Positions 53,950-64,000 of a DNA stretch of 64,000 nt are shown here, in pieces. This DNA comes from Icerya purchasi (lineage: Eukaryota; Arthropoda; Insecta; Hemiptera; Monophlebidae). The notes beneath the pieces were generated by a model. The model made no database searches. It was not told the origin of the DNA and worked only from the letters and a program-made list of their open reading frames with translations. Location: positions 176,956,060 through 177,020,059 of the forward strand of contig CM077115.1 in NCBI GenBank assembly GCA_039619475.1, given 5' to 3'. Each line of letters opens with the position of its first letter. The first letter of the stretch is position 1. Made by a program: the position numbers and the translations under genes.

Positions 53950-56530
53950 CAATTACACTTTGATCCTGTGAACTAATTTGTACGTTCGCCGTCCTACTTG
54001 ATCATTATCGTATTGTTCCCTCCACTTGGCTATATATTTAATTCCAATTTCATCGATTCCATCTTTTAGTTCTTTTTTGTCAAGATTTTTCATTTTTAAT
54101 GCTTTTACCTCGTTTGCTTTCCTTAATTGCAGTTCTATGGGTAGAACACACTTGCGATAACATTCGTTGCACAGTTAGAAATTGTTTTGTAAGTCGATAT
54201 TACTTTTATTGTTCCGCTTTTTATTTAATTTAGGGTAGTAAATAACACTTGCATATTTTACTACTGATCGAAATAAAGCTGAATATAGAATCCTTCTCTC
54301 CTTAAATTTTTAGACCAAAAGTATTTCTGTGAAAAGCAATAATTTTGCAATACTTTTTTAAATTTAATCAAAAATATACTTGATATGACTACTAAAATTA
54401 AGATTTTCGTCAATTACTACTCCTAAGTATTTAATTTCATTTTTGCAGAATAATTTTTCTCCTTCTATTCTTACGATTTCATCTATTTTTTTCTTAATTT
54501 TAGATTTATCTATTTTCCTGATTATCAAAAGCATATTAGTTTTTTTTTCGATTTAAACTTAATTCTAATTTCTTTAGTTCCGATTTCATCATTGATATTT
54601 GTTGTTTCTTTAATATGCTTGAGCCCTGCTATAAGAAAAAAAGATCATCCGCGCATAGGTTATTAACTTTATATTAGTTTTAAGTCCTGCTGCTTTATAA
54701 ATGTGAGCTACAGCTATGTTGAAAATTAATGGAGAAAGAGATGATCCTTGAGGCACACCAGCTATAAGTATCCGTTCATATATAATTTGTTCGTTGCCAT
54801 AAAATCTTATTATTCTGTTGTTTAAAAATAAACTGACTAGGCCTCACTAAACTTCGCCTTCTTTTAAACAATTTCAAATAGATGACCACTAGTTTATCCT
54901 ATCAAACGCTCCGCTTAAATCAAAGCTTAGCCATAAAATTATTTTATAATTTTCATTAACATTATTTTTATATGTTTCAGTTACATCCATACAAATATTT
55001 ATGGCCCGTTAAGCAGATCTTTTCCGTATATATCCAAATTTATATTGTATAGCCCTTCTTTTTTTTTTTTTTTTTTTTTGGATTTTTTCTTCAATTCCGT
55101 ATCTTATAATTTTTTCGCACACTTTTCCAAAGTTGATTAAGAAGATTATAGGTCTGTAAGAATTCGGATCTTGCAGTTTTTTATCAGGTTTGTCTGTTAA
55201 TTTAATTTTTGCTATTTTCCAGGAGTTTGGAAATCCTTTTAGTTTCAAATATTTACTATAAAGTGTAGTTAATAGTTCAGGGTGATTTTTATTAAAAATT
55301 TCGATCATTTTATTAGATCTTATTATTTCATTTTTTAATTAGAGTATTTGCTTGATAGTTTTCAATTTCAATAATTGTATTATCCTCTATGCAACCGTTA
55401 GTTGGATCATTTATATTTAAAAATAACTTATTGCATAATAGTTCATATTTTTTTTTTTCATTTGTTGCTTGTTTATTTCTTTCATTTATTAAGGAAGGAA
55501 AATTAAATTTTTTGTTACTTTCCATAATTATTTGGTAGGGTTTACTCCAAGTTGTAGAATTTTCAACTGGTCTTTTTCAGGCTTCATTTTTGTTTTTAAC
55601 TATTTCCTGTCCCTTAATTTCGACATTATTTCAGCTATTATTGTTGCCTTTAATTTTTTTTTTGTTTTCATATTTTAGCCTAGTTAGTTTCTTGATGATT
55701 TTCTTGTAATTTTCAAGTGTTGTATTCCACCATGTATTTTTATATTCATTTTTTCACTTCTGTATTTTTAAATTATTTATTTTATCATTTTTTTTTAAAT
55801 ACAGATATTATATTAACATTGATTTCCTTTAAGTCATATGCTTGGTTATTAATTTTACTTCCTTTGTAAATTTAATACTTTTCATTTCCTTTTCAAAAGT
55901 ATTACAGATTATTGTTTCAATTTCTTTCGTATTATTTTTTGTTTGACTAACCGTAAATATTTCGAATCTAATTATGTTGAGGCAACGTGGCTTTTTTTTA
56001 CTTTTAAATCGTTCGTATTTTTTATTATCCTCCTGTTTCCAATGACTCTTGGTCTATGACATTACTGCTATTTTGTATTTTCGGAAGTTTTAATATTGTA
56101 CTTATTTTTAACACTTAAGTCACTACTCATAATGAACTCTTCAAAATTTTGTTGCTTTTTTTTTGTTATTTAACATTTTATTATTTGATTTTTTGGAAAA
56201 AGTCTATATCTTGTACTAAAATGTTCCATAATTACCATTTTTTGTTTATTATTGTTGCGAACTAAATATTTTTGTATCGTATTAACTTTACTTTTCATTT
56301 CTTCATTTGGTGAACAGTAAGAAGCTATTATTATTAACGCTTGTATTTTAATTACTGTTGTTAATTTTTTTTGACACTATTGCAACATTTTTTGATATAA
56401 TAGCATTAAAATCGATTGTTAAACCTATGAACTTACTATTGCAATAGTTTGGTTCAATTATGACTATGATATTATGTTTATGTTTATTTAAAATCTCAAT
56501 TTGTTATGCTTTACTGCCAACATATTAATC
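53950..56530 (-). pseudogene. Family B ORF2, copy 2
   Basis: The endonuclease is faint: ILNKHKHNIIVIIEPNYCN near 56490 may be the LLxxxxxDVxLIxEP motif. The linker holds MESNKKFNFPSLINERNKQ (55328-55525). The RT has LKLKGFPNSWKIAKIKLT and DPNSYRPIIFLINFGKVCEK (55009-55308). After a stop come LSFDLSGAFDRI near 54925, the R1-style SGAFD box, and NLCADDLFFLIAG near 54645, where Tyr of YADD is Cys. The lysine run from a T18 tract near 55060 interrupts the RT between EKI and YKFGYIRK. Stops are frequent. The SGAFD and WK...IPKP-like order supports an R1-type clade, but a tree would be needed. Confidence 0.65.
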
Positions 56531-56689
56531 GGTAAACACTTTAATGACATTTAATTTATTTATTAATAGTTTTAAGAATCATATCTCTTTTTTATTGAAT
56601 TTTCAAGTTTTATATATGTCTTGCACTGTTCAGAAAAATTAAATGTTTCATTTTATTTAATGCTTTCGGTCTTGCCTGTTCTTCAGGTA

Positions 56690-57760
56690 TTCATTATTTG
56701 AATTCTTTCTGCACTCACATGTCGAGCATTATTTATAATTTATACATTCTATTCTTAATTTTTTCTGCTTCATATTTACAACAATCTTCCTTATGTCGTT
56801 CTATATTATTACATAATTTACATACTCGGACTGATATACGTTTTTTGTATATAAAAGACGAAAATCTGCATAGAATTCTGTTTGGAGATTCTCTAATTAT
56901 ATTGTAATAATCCACTTTATTTAATCTAATAAAAGCTTTCTTAGGTCTACGCTCTATCGATAATAGAAATAAGAGTTAGCTTGTTTCCTATTATAAGAGT
57001 TCAATACTTTTGTTGTATTATCTAAACCGCGGACTTTTATTGTCGGTAATGATTTAGATGCTACTTTAGTTTCTATGTGTTGTAACTTTAAGTTGTCTTT
57101 TTTTTTTTTCATGTTTTCTCGGTCTTCCTATCATTTTGAAATATACCTCAATAGTTTTCTTGATTTTTGTTTATCTGGTTGTTTTGTTTTTTTTTGTGGA
57201 TTTATTTCATCCGTAATTTCTTTCATAGTTTTTTTTTTTTTTTTTTTTTTTTTTTAATGGGTTCGTCGACATGGACATTGGCCCAAGAACAGTGGAGTAG
57301 AGAGAAAAGAGAAACTCAGATCCTTACATGATCAGAGATAGCTGACAGAAAAGAATCAAGAGCTAGAATAACCGAAGAAGAAGGAAGGGAGAGAATGAAT
57401 GAAGCACAGTATGGAGCGGGAATACCATTTTGTAAGAGGAAGGAATAAAAAGAAGCCTGTTCAGTTGAAAGCGACGAACAACTGAACATTATATGATCGG
57501 GATCAGAAATACGTTGATCACCGGCTTTCATAGTTTTCATCGAGCCCTTACTTTTAATTATTAATACTTCATCTGTAGATGTCGGTGAGGTTTGACTAAC
57601 CTTTTCTTTTTTTGTCGCGGTTTCTGCATACGACGGCCTAGTAGTTGTTATAGACACTTTTTTTATATTTCAGTTTTTATTTCATTGACAACTTGGATTA
57701 AAGTATTTTCATGTTCATTTTGAAGTATTTGACTCGTTTCCATTATTTTATTTAAGGCTA
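56690..57760 (-). pseudogene. Family B ORF1, copy 2, split by a family C insertion
   Basis: It starts near 57744 with METSQILQNEHENTLIQVVN. A stop follows, then SITTTRPSYAETATKKEKVS and DEVLIIKSKGSMKTMK up to the insertion at 57524. The same frame resumes after it at about 57230 as MKEITDEINPQKKTKQP. A SYAE motif ahead of a Lys/Glu-rich region is usual in R1/TRAS-type ORF1 proteins. The C-terminal end (56733-56915) has VCKLCNNIERHKEDCC, a decayed CX2C...H...C knuckle. Stops and shifts occur throughout. No intact RNA-binding protein could be made. Confidence 0.55.
57233..57524 (-). mobile_element. Family C 3' fragment, young, perfect TSD, inside family B ORF1
   Basis: An identical 13-bp TSD, CTTTCATAGTTTT, lies at 57220-57232 and 57525-57537. 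The tail is T at 57233-57255 on the plus strand. Over about 270 bp it differs from 40440-40702 at only about eight positions by eye. The frame is open: SDPDHIMFSCSSLSTEQASF to LDSFLSAISDHVRI. Confidence 0.9.
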
Positions 57761-57790
57761 GATACGTAGTATTTTAAAAATGTTTTATGA

Positions 57791-58514
57791 ACTTATGAAT
57801 TTTCTTATTATCACTTTCATTCAGGTTACGTTTGGAATATCGAAAGCTTATTTATTCTTTACCTTGATCATATTAATCTCAGTTGTTTCTTCATGCTTTA
57901 AATGAGAGCTGAGTTTGTTCATGAATTCTTCACATGATAGTTTTATATTTTCTATATTTAATTAAATTACATGAAACAGTTTAGTATCAGTACCTATGTC
58001 AATGTGTACCACCTTATTTTGATCTGAGGATCATTATGATACAGTCGATGGGAACACTGTCCAAACCACAGACTATATTAAATTAGTATACTATATTATT
58101 AGATTCTCATATGGTAATAATTTTGAAAAACGACAATTATACAGCGTAATGGAATAATTGAATTTATCGTGCAGCAAAACGTTAATTAACTATATTACTG
58201 TGTTAACTGATAAACTGATAAGATAAGGAACAAACCTACCGGTAATATAATTAACGCCGATGAAATGACTATCTGTTGTTGAACGTGATTCGTACACTAC
58301 TCACGATCATAACACGACTATCTCCTTGCAACTTACAATTAGTTCTTACTCTTGTTATGTAATCTCCTTTTTCAACCTTCCTTACTTCTCCTTTGACGTA
58401 GTTAATGTCATGTACTCTTTTAAGGTTCTTTACTTGTCCTTACTGTCCGAATTTTTATATCAAACCATAATTATGCAGGAATTCCGTAATACTATCATAT
58501 TAATTCCTTATTTC
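57791..58514. other. Unassigned AT-rich DNA
   Basis: No gene or repeat recognised. The 66-codon frame at 58326 is unsupported. Confidence 0.4.
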
Positions 58515-59460
58515 CTTTATACATGAATATTTTTAGTGATGGCTCATGGGTTCCCAATGGAATTAGAGTCTCTTTTATCCTTCCTGAAGTTACCTTTAGA
58601 CCACCTCCTTTGCTCTATATTTGAGCTAAACTCATGACTATCCAACATTCTGTTATTTATAATTTCTCTCATTGCTATTTCACGTACTACTTAATTATCT
58701 CTGATTCCATGGGTCCGTTCAAGTCATGTGTTCTGTTTTTCCTACATACTTCTGTGGTCTTATCATTTTTCAAATGGACTGTCTCATTCTTGATCTTTTT
58801 TCTTTTCATTTAATTCTCACTGATTTGTTATGGGTTCCTATTCATGCAGGTAAAAAGGGCAATTAATTGACGGATTCTCTGGCTCGAATTGTTGCTTCCT
58901 CGCCCACTTTCTTCTCTAAAATCCCGGATTTGCCTACTTCTTTTCAAAAAAACATCGCTCCAGACACTGATCTGATATCTATACTTCGTCTATTTCTAAT
59001 AATATATTTCACTACCTGTCTATGCAACCTATGCTTCCTTCCATCCTGTGATTCTTTGATTTCCTCTTACATCAGCATTCTGTCGTCGTTTTCATTATTG
59101 ACCTACATCTTAACTATTCAATGTTACCTTTTTCTCGTTTTTGTTTCGTCCTAACATCATTTCTGTTTTGCCCTTTTCACCCGAACAATGTGGCTTTTTG
59201 TGATTTTAACCACGTTCTTTTTGAATGCCCGTCCTTATCAAATAAAAGCTTTATTTTTTACTTACATATTCTACCACTTGATGTTCCTTCTCCTTATTTC
59301 TTTTCTTTACTGTGCTTCGCATTTCCTTTTTTGTCCATCATTCCTCTATTTAGTTCTTTTACATTATTTATAGCTGACGAATTGCTATTTAATTATTGTT
59401 TCTCTCCCCTCTATATTGTTTTTAAACATAGGATCATTGTTATCAAATCTAAAAAAAAAA
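58515..59460 (+). pseudogene. Family C fragment: RNase H to 3' end, decayed
   Basis: Reading starts NIFSDGSWVPNGIRVSFILP (first RNase H Asp). Then come YYLIISDSMGPFKS (third acidic site), a broken WVPIHAG and LTDSLARIVASSPTFFSK (last Asp; compare LVDSFARLSSSSGRF at 40.1 kb). The tail is CDFNHVLFECPSLSNKSF with A10 at 59452-59462. This is the longest family C fragment on the plus strand and shows that the family has a complete RNase H. Many stops show it is old. Confidence 0.7.
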
Positions 59461-59559
59461 AATTACTTTTTATTTTGGGCTTTCCAACCGGAAACCTTTA
59501 CCCAAAAACAATTAGAATAGAAAGGAGTCAATTATATCTTGATAAAGGAATAAATAATA

Positions 59560-59895
59560 GGAAAAATTTTTAGAGAGGGAAAAGATAAGACATAAGAGGT
59601 GCAATTTGGAGTAGGAAGACCAAGTCGCAGCAAACTAAAACAGAAAGCAGAGCACTCAGCAGAAAGAAATCAACACTTAATAAACACACGGTCCACTTCG
59701 CAAACATGCATTTCATTTGAGTGAAGAGGACAATATGGAGAGGCAAGCAACGAAAAACGAAAATGGGAGGAAGGCAACAGAGAATGGCTAAGGCGCAAAC
59801 GAATAACGGAGACAACAACAGAACGATAGAGTGAAGGAAACAAAGAGAACCACCGATTGGTAGGATGACTACGTTGAACAGACAGATAATAATAA
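59560..59895 (-). mobile_element. Family C 3' fragment in tail-to-tail orientation
   Basis: Minus-strand reading gives IRLRLSHSLLPSSHFRFSLL (compare ICRLHFGHSLLPSSLFRYSL at 40.3 kb), then CEVDRVFIKC and LLRLGLPTPNC. It points toward the plus-strand fragment ending at 59460, and about 100 bp separates the two tails. Near 59895 it is truncated against an RTE-like fragment. Confidence 0.65.
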
Positions 59896-60660
59896 ACCTT
59901 TATTGAGGAAATTCTTAAACTATATAACAAACATGAATAGTATACATTTGACATAGAATAACTAAATATTAAATTTCCTCGGCCCATGATAAGATAGGGT
60001 TTCCTGTAATCTTTCCCATTCAATCGGCTACTGTTTGAGAATTTTTATTCAATAAAAAACTACTAAAATCATCCACCTTGTCAACTGATGCCCCCTTTTT
60101 CTTTTATAATGTGCAAGAAACCAGTAAGTGGCTCCATGTGTTCATTTATCATCCTTCATTTTTGCTACATGACCAGCCCAAGCCCATTTTTGTCTTTTAA
60201 TATATCTAACTGCATCTATTCCCTGTCTAACCCCTTTCTTAATATCAAAGTACCGACTCTCTAAATCTGTTAATATTCTGGCTCTAGGGTCCTTATACAT
60301 ATTTTTTATTAATATTATCTAGTTTTCTGGAACTCCTGGACTTTTAAGTGACGCAAATAAGTACTGATGTTTTAAAGAGAACGCTTTATTATAATTAATT
60401 AGAGCCATATATATTTCAACTTAATATTCTATGCATTTCTCAATGACTTGGTTCATAGCATGTAGGTGATCTATTGTAGCGAATGACCTTCTGAAACTAG
60501 CTTGTTCTACAGGTTGTTCGACCCCTATGTATTCTATTTTCTAACAACTCTGAACATTTTTTTGAAATAGTCAAACTTAACTATATTGGAAGATAGTTTT
60601 CAATTTTGTGTCGATCCTCCTTTTTAAACAACAATATTATATCAGAGTACTTCAATTTAC
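59896..60660 (-). pseudogene. RTE-like reverse transcriptase C-terminal fragment
   Basis: Minus-strand reading, with many stops and shifts, gives a CRPINLLP-like start, then TCRTSxFQKVIRYNRSPTCYEP (usually EQAGFRKGFSTIDHLH). The end has NGLGWSCSKNEG (usually WAGHVAR), then KKKGASVDKVDD (usually RGRPPxRWxDD) and MGKITGNPILSW. This is the C-terminal landmark set of RTE/CFDP2-type elements. It differs from the copy at 1-3395, which would have its homologous part off the window. The poly(A) side is lost or obscured at the junction with the family C fragment. Confidence 0.55.
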
Positions 60661-61130
60661 AGAGAATAATGCCTGTTTTTAAAATTCTATTAAATAGGAT
60701 CGTTAAGAAATTTCACATTGTGAGGAGTATACTGAATGTTGTTTTTGATAATTATTACGACACCGCAATATCCATCGCCAGATCTGATTACATGAAAACA
60801 TCTGCGGGTAATATAGGAGTTCTTTTTATACTATGTTGTGCTACTAAAATCTGTAAGATTGCAGAATATAGAAATTATGTTTAACAATATAAGTGCTACA
60901 TTTGAAAGCAGCTTTTATCATTGGGTTTCGACTCGTATAATTCTTGTGACAGTAATCTTTGCAAGAGAAAGAAATGAAGGAAAAAGGGTATATGTTAGAA
61001 AAGCAGAAAAAGAAATGTTGACTGTTTTGGTTAATTACAGTGGTGAGACAATGGAGGAGTCGAAAAAACTTAAAAAGAAATAAGTTCAGTCAAGCATGAT
61101 GTCTCATACGCTGAGGATTCCACATGTAAG
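60661..61130. other. Unassigned DNA
   Basis: Two overlapping plus-strand frames (60606-60884 and 60838-61083) have no recognised domain. I do not support either as a gene. Confidence 0.35.
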
Positions 61131-61189
61131 ACTATAATTTACGTTTACATAATACTAAATTCAAAACAAAGAAATCTAATTTTTTGCGC

Positions 61190-62010
61190 CATAAAGAAAG
61201 AGAGATATGTAATTTTTCACGTTTTTTTGAACTATTCGCCAACATTGAACATTTCGTTAAAGAAATGAAATACGGTTTCGTTCTCGACAAATAGCTTTCT
61301 TTCCAATAATATCTCACACGTCCGAAAAAGAAATATTTTTTAAAAAATTTTCGTGCATCCGCGGCCCCGAGGGGCTGATCTTAAAGTTGGAAATCCAGAT
61401 GTTGGAAACCAAAGAAATATACGGAAATGCGCATATATTAAACCTTGTTCAAAACTTTTAGCTATAATACCCGAGTCGACGGGAGGGGGTACGTAAACGT
61501 CGTTTTTTACGTTTTTTTGAACTTTCCGTCAACATCGAAAGCTTCTTTAAGGAAATGAAATACGGGTTTTCTCTTTCCAACGAAATATCACATGACAGAA
61601 AAAAAATATTCGTTTTAATAAATTACGAGCTTTCGAAACTCCGAAGGCATAATCTTAAAGTTGAAAGCCCTAATATTCCAAACTAGAGAAATATACAGAG
61701 ATGCGCATATATTAAACCTTGTTCGAAATTTTTAGCTATAATTCCCGCGCCTCAAAAGGCAGCAAAACCACTTTTCACGCTTTTTTGAACTTTTTGTCAA
61801 CTTCGAAAGATTCTTTAAGGAAATTAAATACGGGTTTGTTTCCGACAAATAGCGATCTTTCCAACGATATATCACATGTCCAGAAAAAATAATATTTTTC
61901 CAAAACTTTCGAGCTTTCGGCGCCTCGAGAGTCTAAACATAAAGGTGTAAGCTCGGCTATAAATTTCCAATAACGAGGCCCTTTATGCATATATTGGAGA
62001 TACCTTTCAG
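61190..62010 (+). repeat. Three diverged tandem copies of a ~270-300-bp repeat
   Basis: Each copy starts with TTTTTCACGTTTTTTTGAAC or its variant (about 61213, 61505 and 61777). Then follow AACATCGAAAGNTTCTTTAA, AAATACGG(G)TTT, a TTTCCAA...ATATCACATG run, an AGCTTTCG-like word, and ATGCGCATATATTAAACC (copies 1 and 2). Spacing is about 290 and 272 bp. The third copy is the most degraded at its end. Satellite-like or part of a larger dispersed repeat. Confidence 0.8.
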
Positions 62011-62499
62011 TTTTCTCAACTGTTTTACTTGAGCTATTGTTTACGTAAATATCCTCTATTTTTTTTTGCCGTTTTTGGCCTAAAAGGGGAGGTTTAAATA
62101 ATTTTTTTACCGTAATTCCTCGATATTATGAAAGAACTTCTGCATTTTGTTTTATATTTTAAATTTCACTTTTAAAGGGTTATCTGATGATGAGTTGTGA
62201 ATTTTTTAAGAATGGCTTTTGAAGCCGTTTTAAATTCCATATTAGTCGGTTAGTTTGAAGTTATCAATTTTCTTAAGGAGAATTTTAATTGTAACTTATG
62301 ATCATGTAATAATACCGTTCGTGAGTTATTGATTTTTTTTTGATATTTTTGTCGTTTCTGAACTATCTTCCTAGGATTCAGTACATTATTATACTCGTAT
62401 ATATAGAATCCTAAAAATCAGAGTTCAGGATTCCCATGAAACTGCGAGAAATTTCTTGGAAATTTTTCTGCTGCTTTTGTTACTGATTTGAGAAAAACA
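62011..62499. other. Unassigned AT-rich DNA
   Basis: No gene recognised. It may be further degraded repeat continuing from 61.2-62.0 kb. Confidence 0.4.
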
Positions 62500-63410
62500 T
62501 GGCCTAGAGTGTTGTTTTTTTTAGCATATAAATGAGAAAAGGATAGAGAATGAAAATAAGCACATCAAATGAAATGTAACCAGAATCGCAAGTAATGCCT
62601 ATGGAAGGGCGATGAAGAGGAGAAAACAGAGTATAAACAGATAAAAACCGAGCAAATTATGCAGAAAAGAAACTATGATTAAAACGAAGGTAACAAATAA
62701 CTACGGTTATGGAGCGTTTAAATGAGAAAAAAGTTTAAGAACCATGAGCGAGGATGAAAAGATGGCTGAATAGAAAGGTAAAATGAGACAAGATTAGAAA
62801 ATGAAGAAGAATAGGAGTTGAGCCATAATTTGGAATGCGCCACTGAAGAAAGAAGAGCAATACCATGAGCTGAAAATGTGTCCAAAAATCTGCTACTGAA
62901 AGAACCGGCTAAGAAATCCGCCATCTCATTGCTCTCAATGCCTAGATGACTAGGAATCCACAGAAGATCGATTTCGATTCGAGAAAAAAATGAATATGAA
63001 AACACGAAAAATATTACTTAATCAGAAGACTGAACGGAAGAAAAGATGTGATAATTTTCAGAACACTTTAAGCAACCGAGATTTTGAGCACTTTATGGAA
63101 AAGCAGTGATGAGAAAACAAGAAGAACAGCACGTAGAACAGCAACAGATTCCGCATAGAATATTGAGCAAAAAGGGGAAAGTTTAAAAGATTCAGAAAAG
63201 GAGGACAAGAAAAGGCAGAACCAACTCCACTTGGCCCTTTGAAACTGTCAGTGATGTGTTTAAGAAAGAAAGAACTTAAATCAATTCTGGCAACATGTTT
63301 GGGAACAGATTTAGAACAGAGAGGGTGAAGAAAAACATTTAATAAGACGAAGGAAACTGAGAAAAATGAAACCTTTAGTTTTATTCGTACGCATAAACCT
63401 GAGTACACTT
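62500..63410 (-). pseudogene. Family C-related RNase H fragment
   Basis: The minus-strand frame 63058-63408 includes DSFKGPSGVGSAFSCPPF (RNase H start, usually DGSK). After a break, 62718-63005 gives IDLLWIPSHLGIESNEMADF (last RNase H motif with Asp) and AHSKLWLNSYSSSFSNLVSF, closely parallel to AAHSKLWSDSYVSSFSNPNS at 40.2 kb. The C-terminal knuckle end decays toward 62500. A longer 5' extent than most family C scraps, but the RT is absent. Confidence 0.7.
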
Positions 63411-64000
63411 AAATGAATCGATACAATAAATTACCAGCCGTGAATTTCATAGAATTAGAAATGTACACACTAAATAACAAGAGCATATTCATTATATGTT
63501 AATGAGCAACATTAGTTAATTGTTTTGTTTGCGCGCATTTTGCAACAGTAAAATTATTAGCAAATTAAAAGTGAAATACCATGCTTTTGAAATTAAATAT
63601 AGCAAAATCCAAATCTAGGAGCATTAAAAAGCTACATCTTAGCTAGTAAAAATTAAAATTTACTTCTGAGGCAACGAAGTAAATCGCTTACAAAATAAAA
63701 ATACTCATTGGCAACATATATTTTTGACATGCTGCAGGTAATGTAATGCTATTTTATTTATTTTATAGCAATCATATATAAAGCTTAATACATAGAAATT
63801 TGTTTATTTTCTGCTATATATTTTTATGATGGAAGGTTGCGAATCACTAAAATGTTATTATAACAAAATAGGAAAAAAAATGCTACAATTCCAATGTCGC
63901 AGACAATTAATTAATAGCATACATTGATAAATCTGGGTGAAATATGAGGAAATGGAACTTTTGAATACAAATAAAGTGTGACACTTGCAGCATTTATTAG
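63411..64000. other. Unassigned AT-rich DNA at the right edge
   Basis: No coding or repeat signal recognised. Confidence 0.4.

Larger units (their letters stand above)
53950..57790 (-). mobile_element. Family B (R1-like) copy 2, 5' end present, 3' truncated
   Basis: From 5' to 3' on the minus strand it has ORF1 (about 57760-56690, interrupted by a family C insertion at 57233-57524), an endonuclease remnant (about 56520-56000), a linker (55930-55330), RT (55310 to about 54500) and a C-terminal part fading at 53950. Alignment with copy 1 segments shows which parts are missing in each. All frames are heavily interrupted. Confidence 0.7.

Noticed and set aside
60606..61083. Overlapping 92- and 81-codon plus-strand frames
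   Set aside because: No recognisable domain and typical of chance frames in AT-rich DNA.

Overview
The window reads as a gene-free, AT-rich heterochromatin-like stretch of an insect genome. I think it is probably hymenopteran and ant-like, but this rests on the flavour of the transposons I recognise and is an inference. No convincing host gene, tRNA, rRNA or CRISPR array was found. Nearly every coding signal belongs to a transposable element (TE), and most are broken. Family names below (A to G) are working labels for this window only.

Layout. 1-3.4 kb: RTE/CFDP2-like endonuclease-RT element on the minus strand, running off the left edge. 3.4-3.9 kb: 3' scrap of family A (CR1/L2-like). 4.3-5.2 kb: LTR/promoter-like DNA with a CCAAT palindrome and tandem repeats. 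5.2-6.2 kb: Jockey-like scrap, then a Penelope-like remnant. 7.14-12.93 kb: a full-length family D (I-like) element, minus strand, with a target-site duplication (TSD), an intact ORF1 and a 3.7-kb ORF2 broken by one stop. 13-16 kb: repeats and a Helentron-type endonuclease scrap. 16.2-18.7 kb: a deleted hAT element and a Tc1 remnant. 19.6-25.0 kb: nearly complete family A element with a nested family C scrap. 25.4-27.9 kb: a Tigger/pogo-like element abutting a Tc1 DD34E element with long inverted repeats. 28.7-29.6 kb: orphan zinc-knuckle ORF1. 30.2-34.85 kb: full-length Jockey with TSD. 35-40 kb: RNase H scraps and unassigned DNA. 40.0-50.9 kb: a nested stack, in which a family B (R1-like) element on the minus strand is split by a complete family D copy (plus strand) and by a Jockey/I-like fragment (G), each with its own TSD. 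52-63.4 kb: a second family B copy, six family C tails on both strands, an RTE-like scrap and a three-copy satellite-like repeat.

How the parts work together. The autonomous families encode the usual non-LTR pair: a nucleic-acid-binding ORF1 protein, and an ORF2 protein with AP-type endonuclease, reverse transcriptase and sometimes RNase H. Family C is represented only by 5'-truncated 3' ends, as expected from target-primed reverse transcription. Two of its copies are almost identical, so it moved recently.

The most interesting original observations are two 3'-terminal RNA hairpins (families A and D). In each, two diverged copies keep the fold while stem sequences differ, with compensatory pairs. 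Next come an unusual [YF]IDD catalytic box in family D reverse transcriptase, inner/outer direct repeats in two Tc1-like elements, and the 10-kb nested stack.
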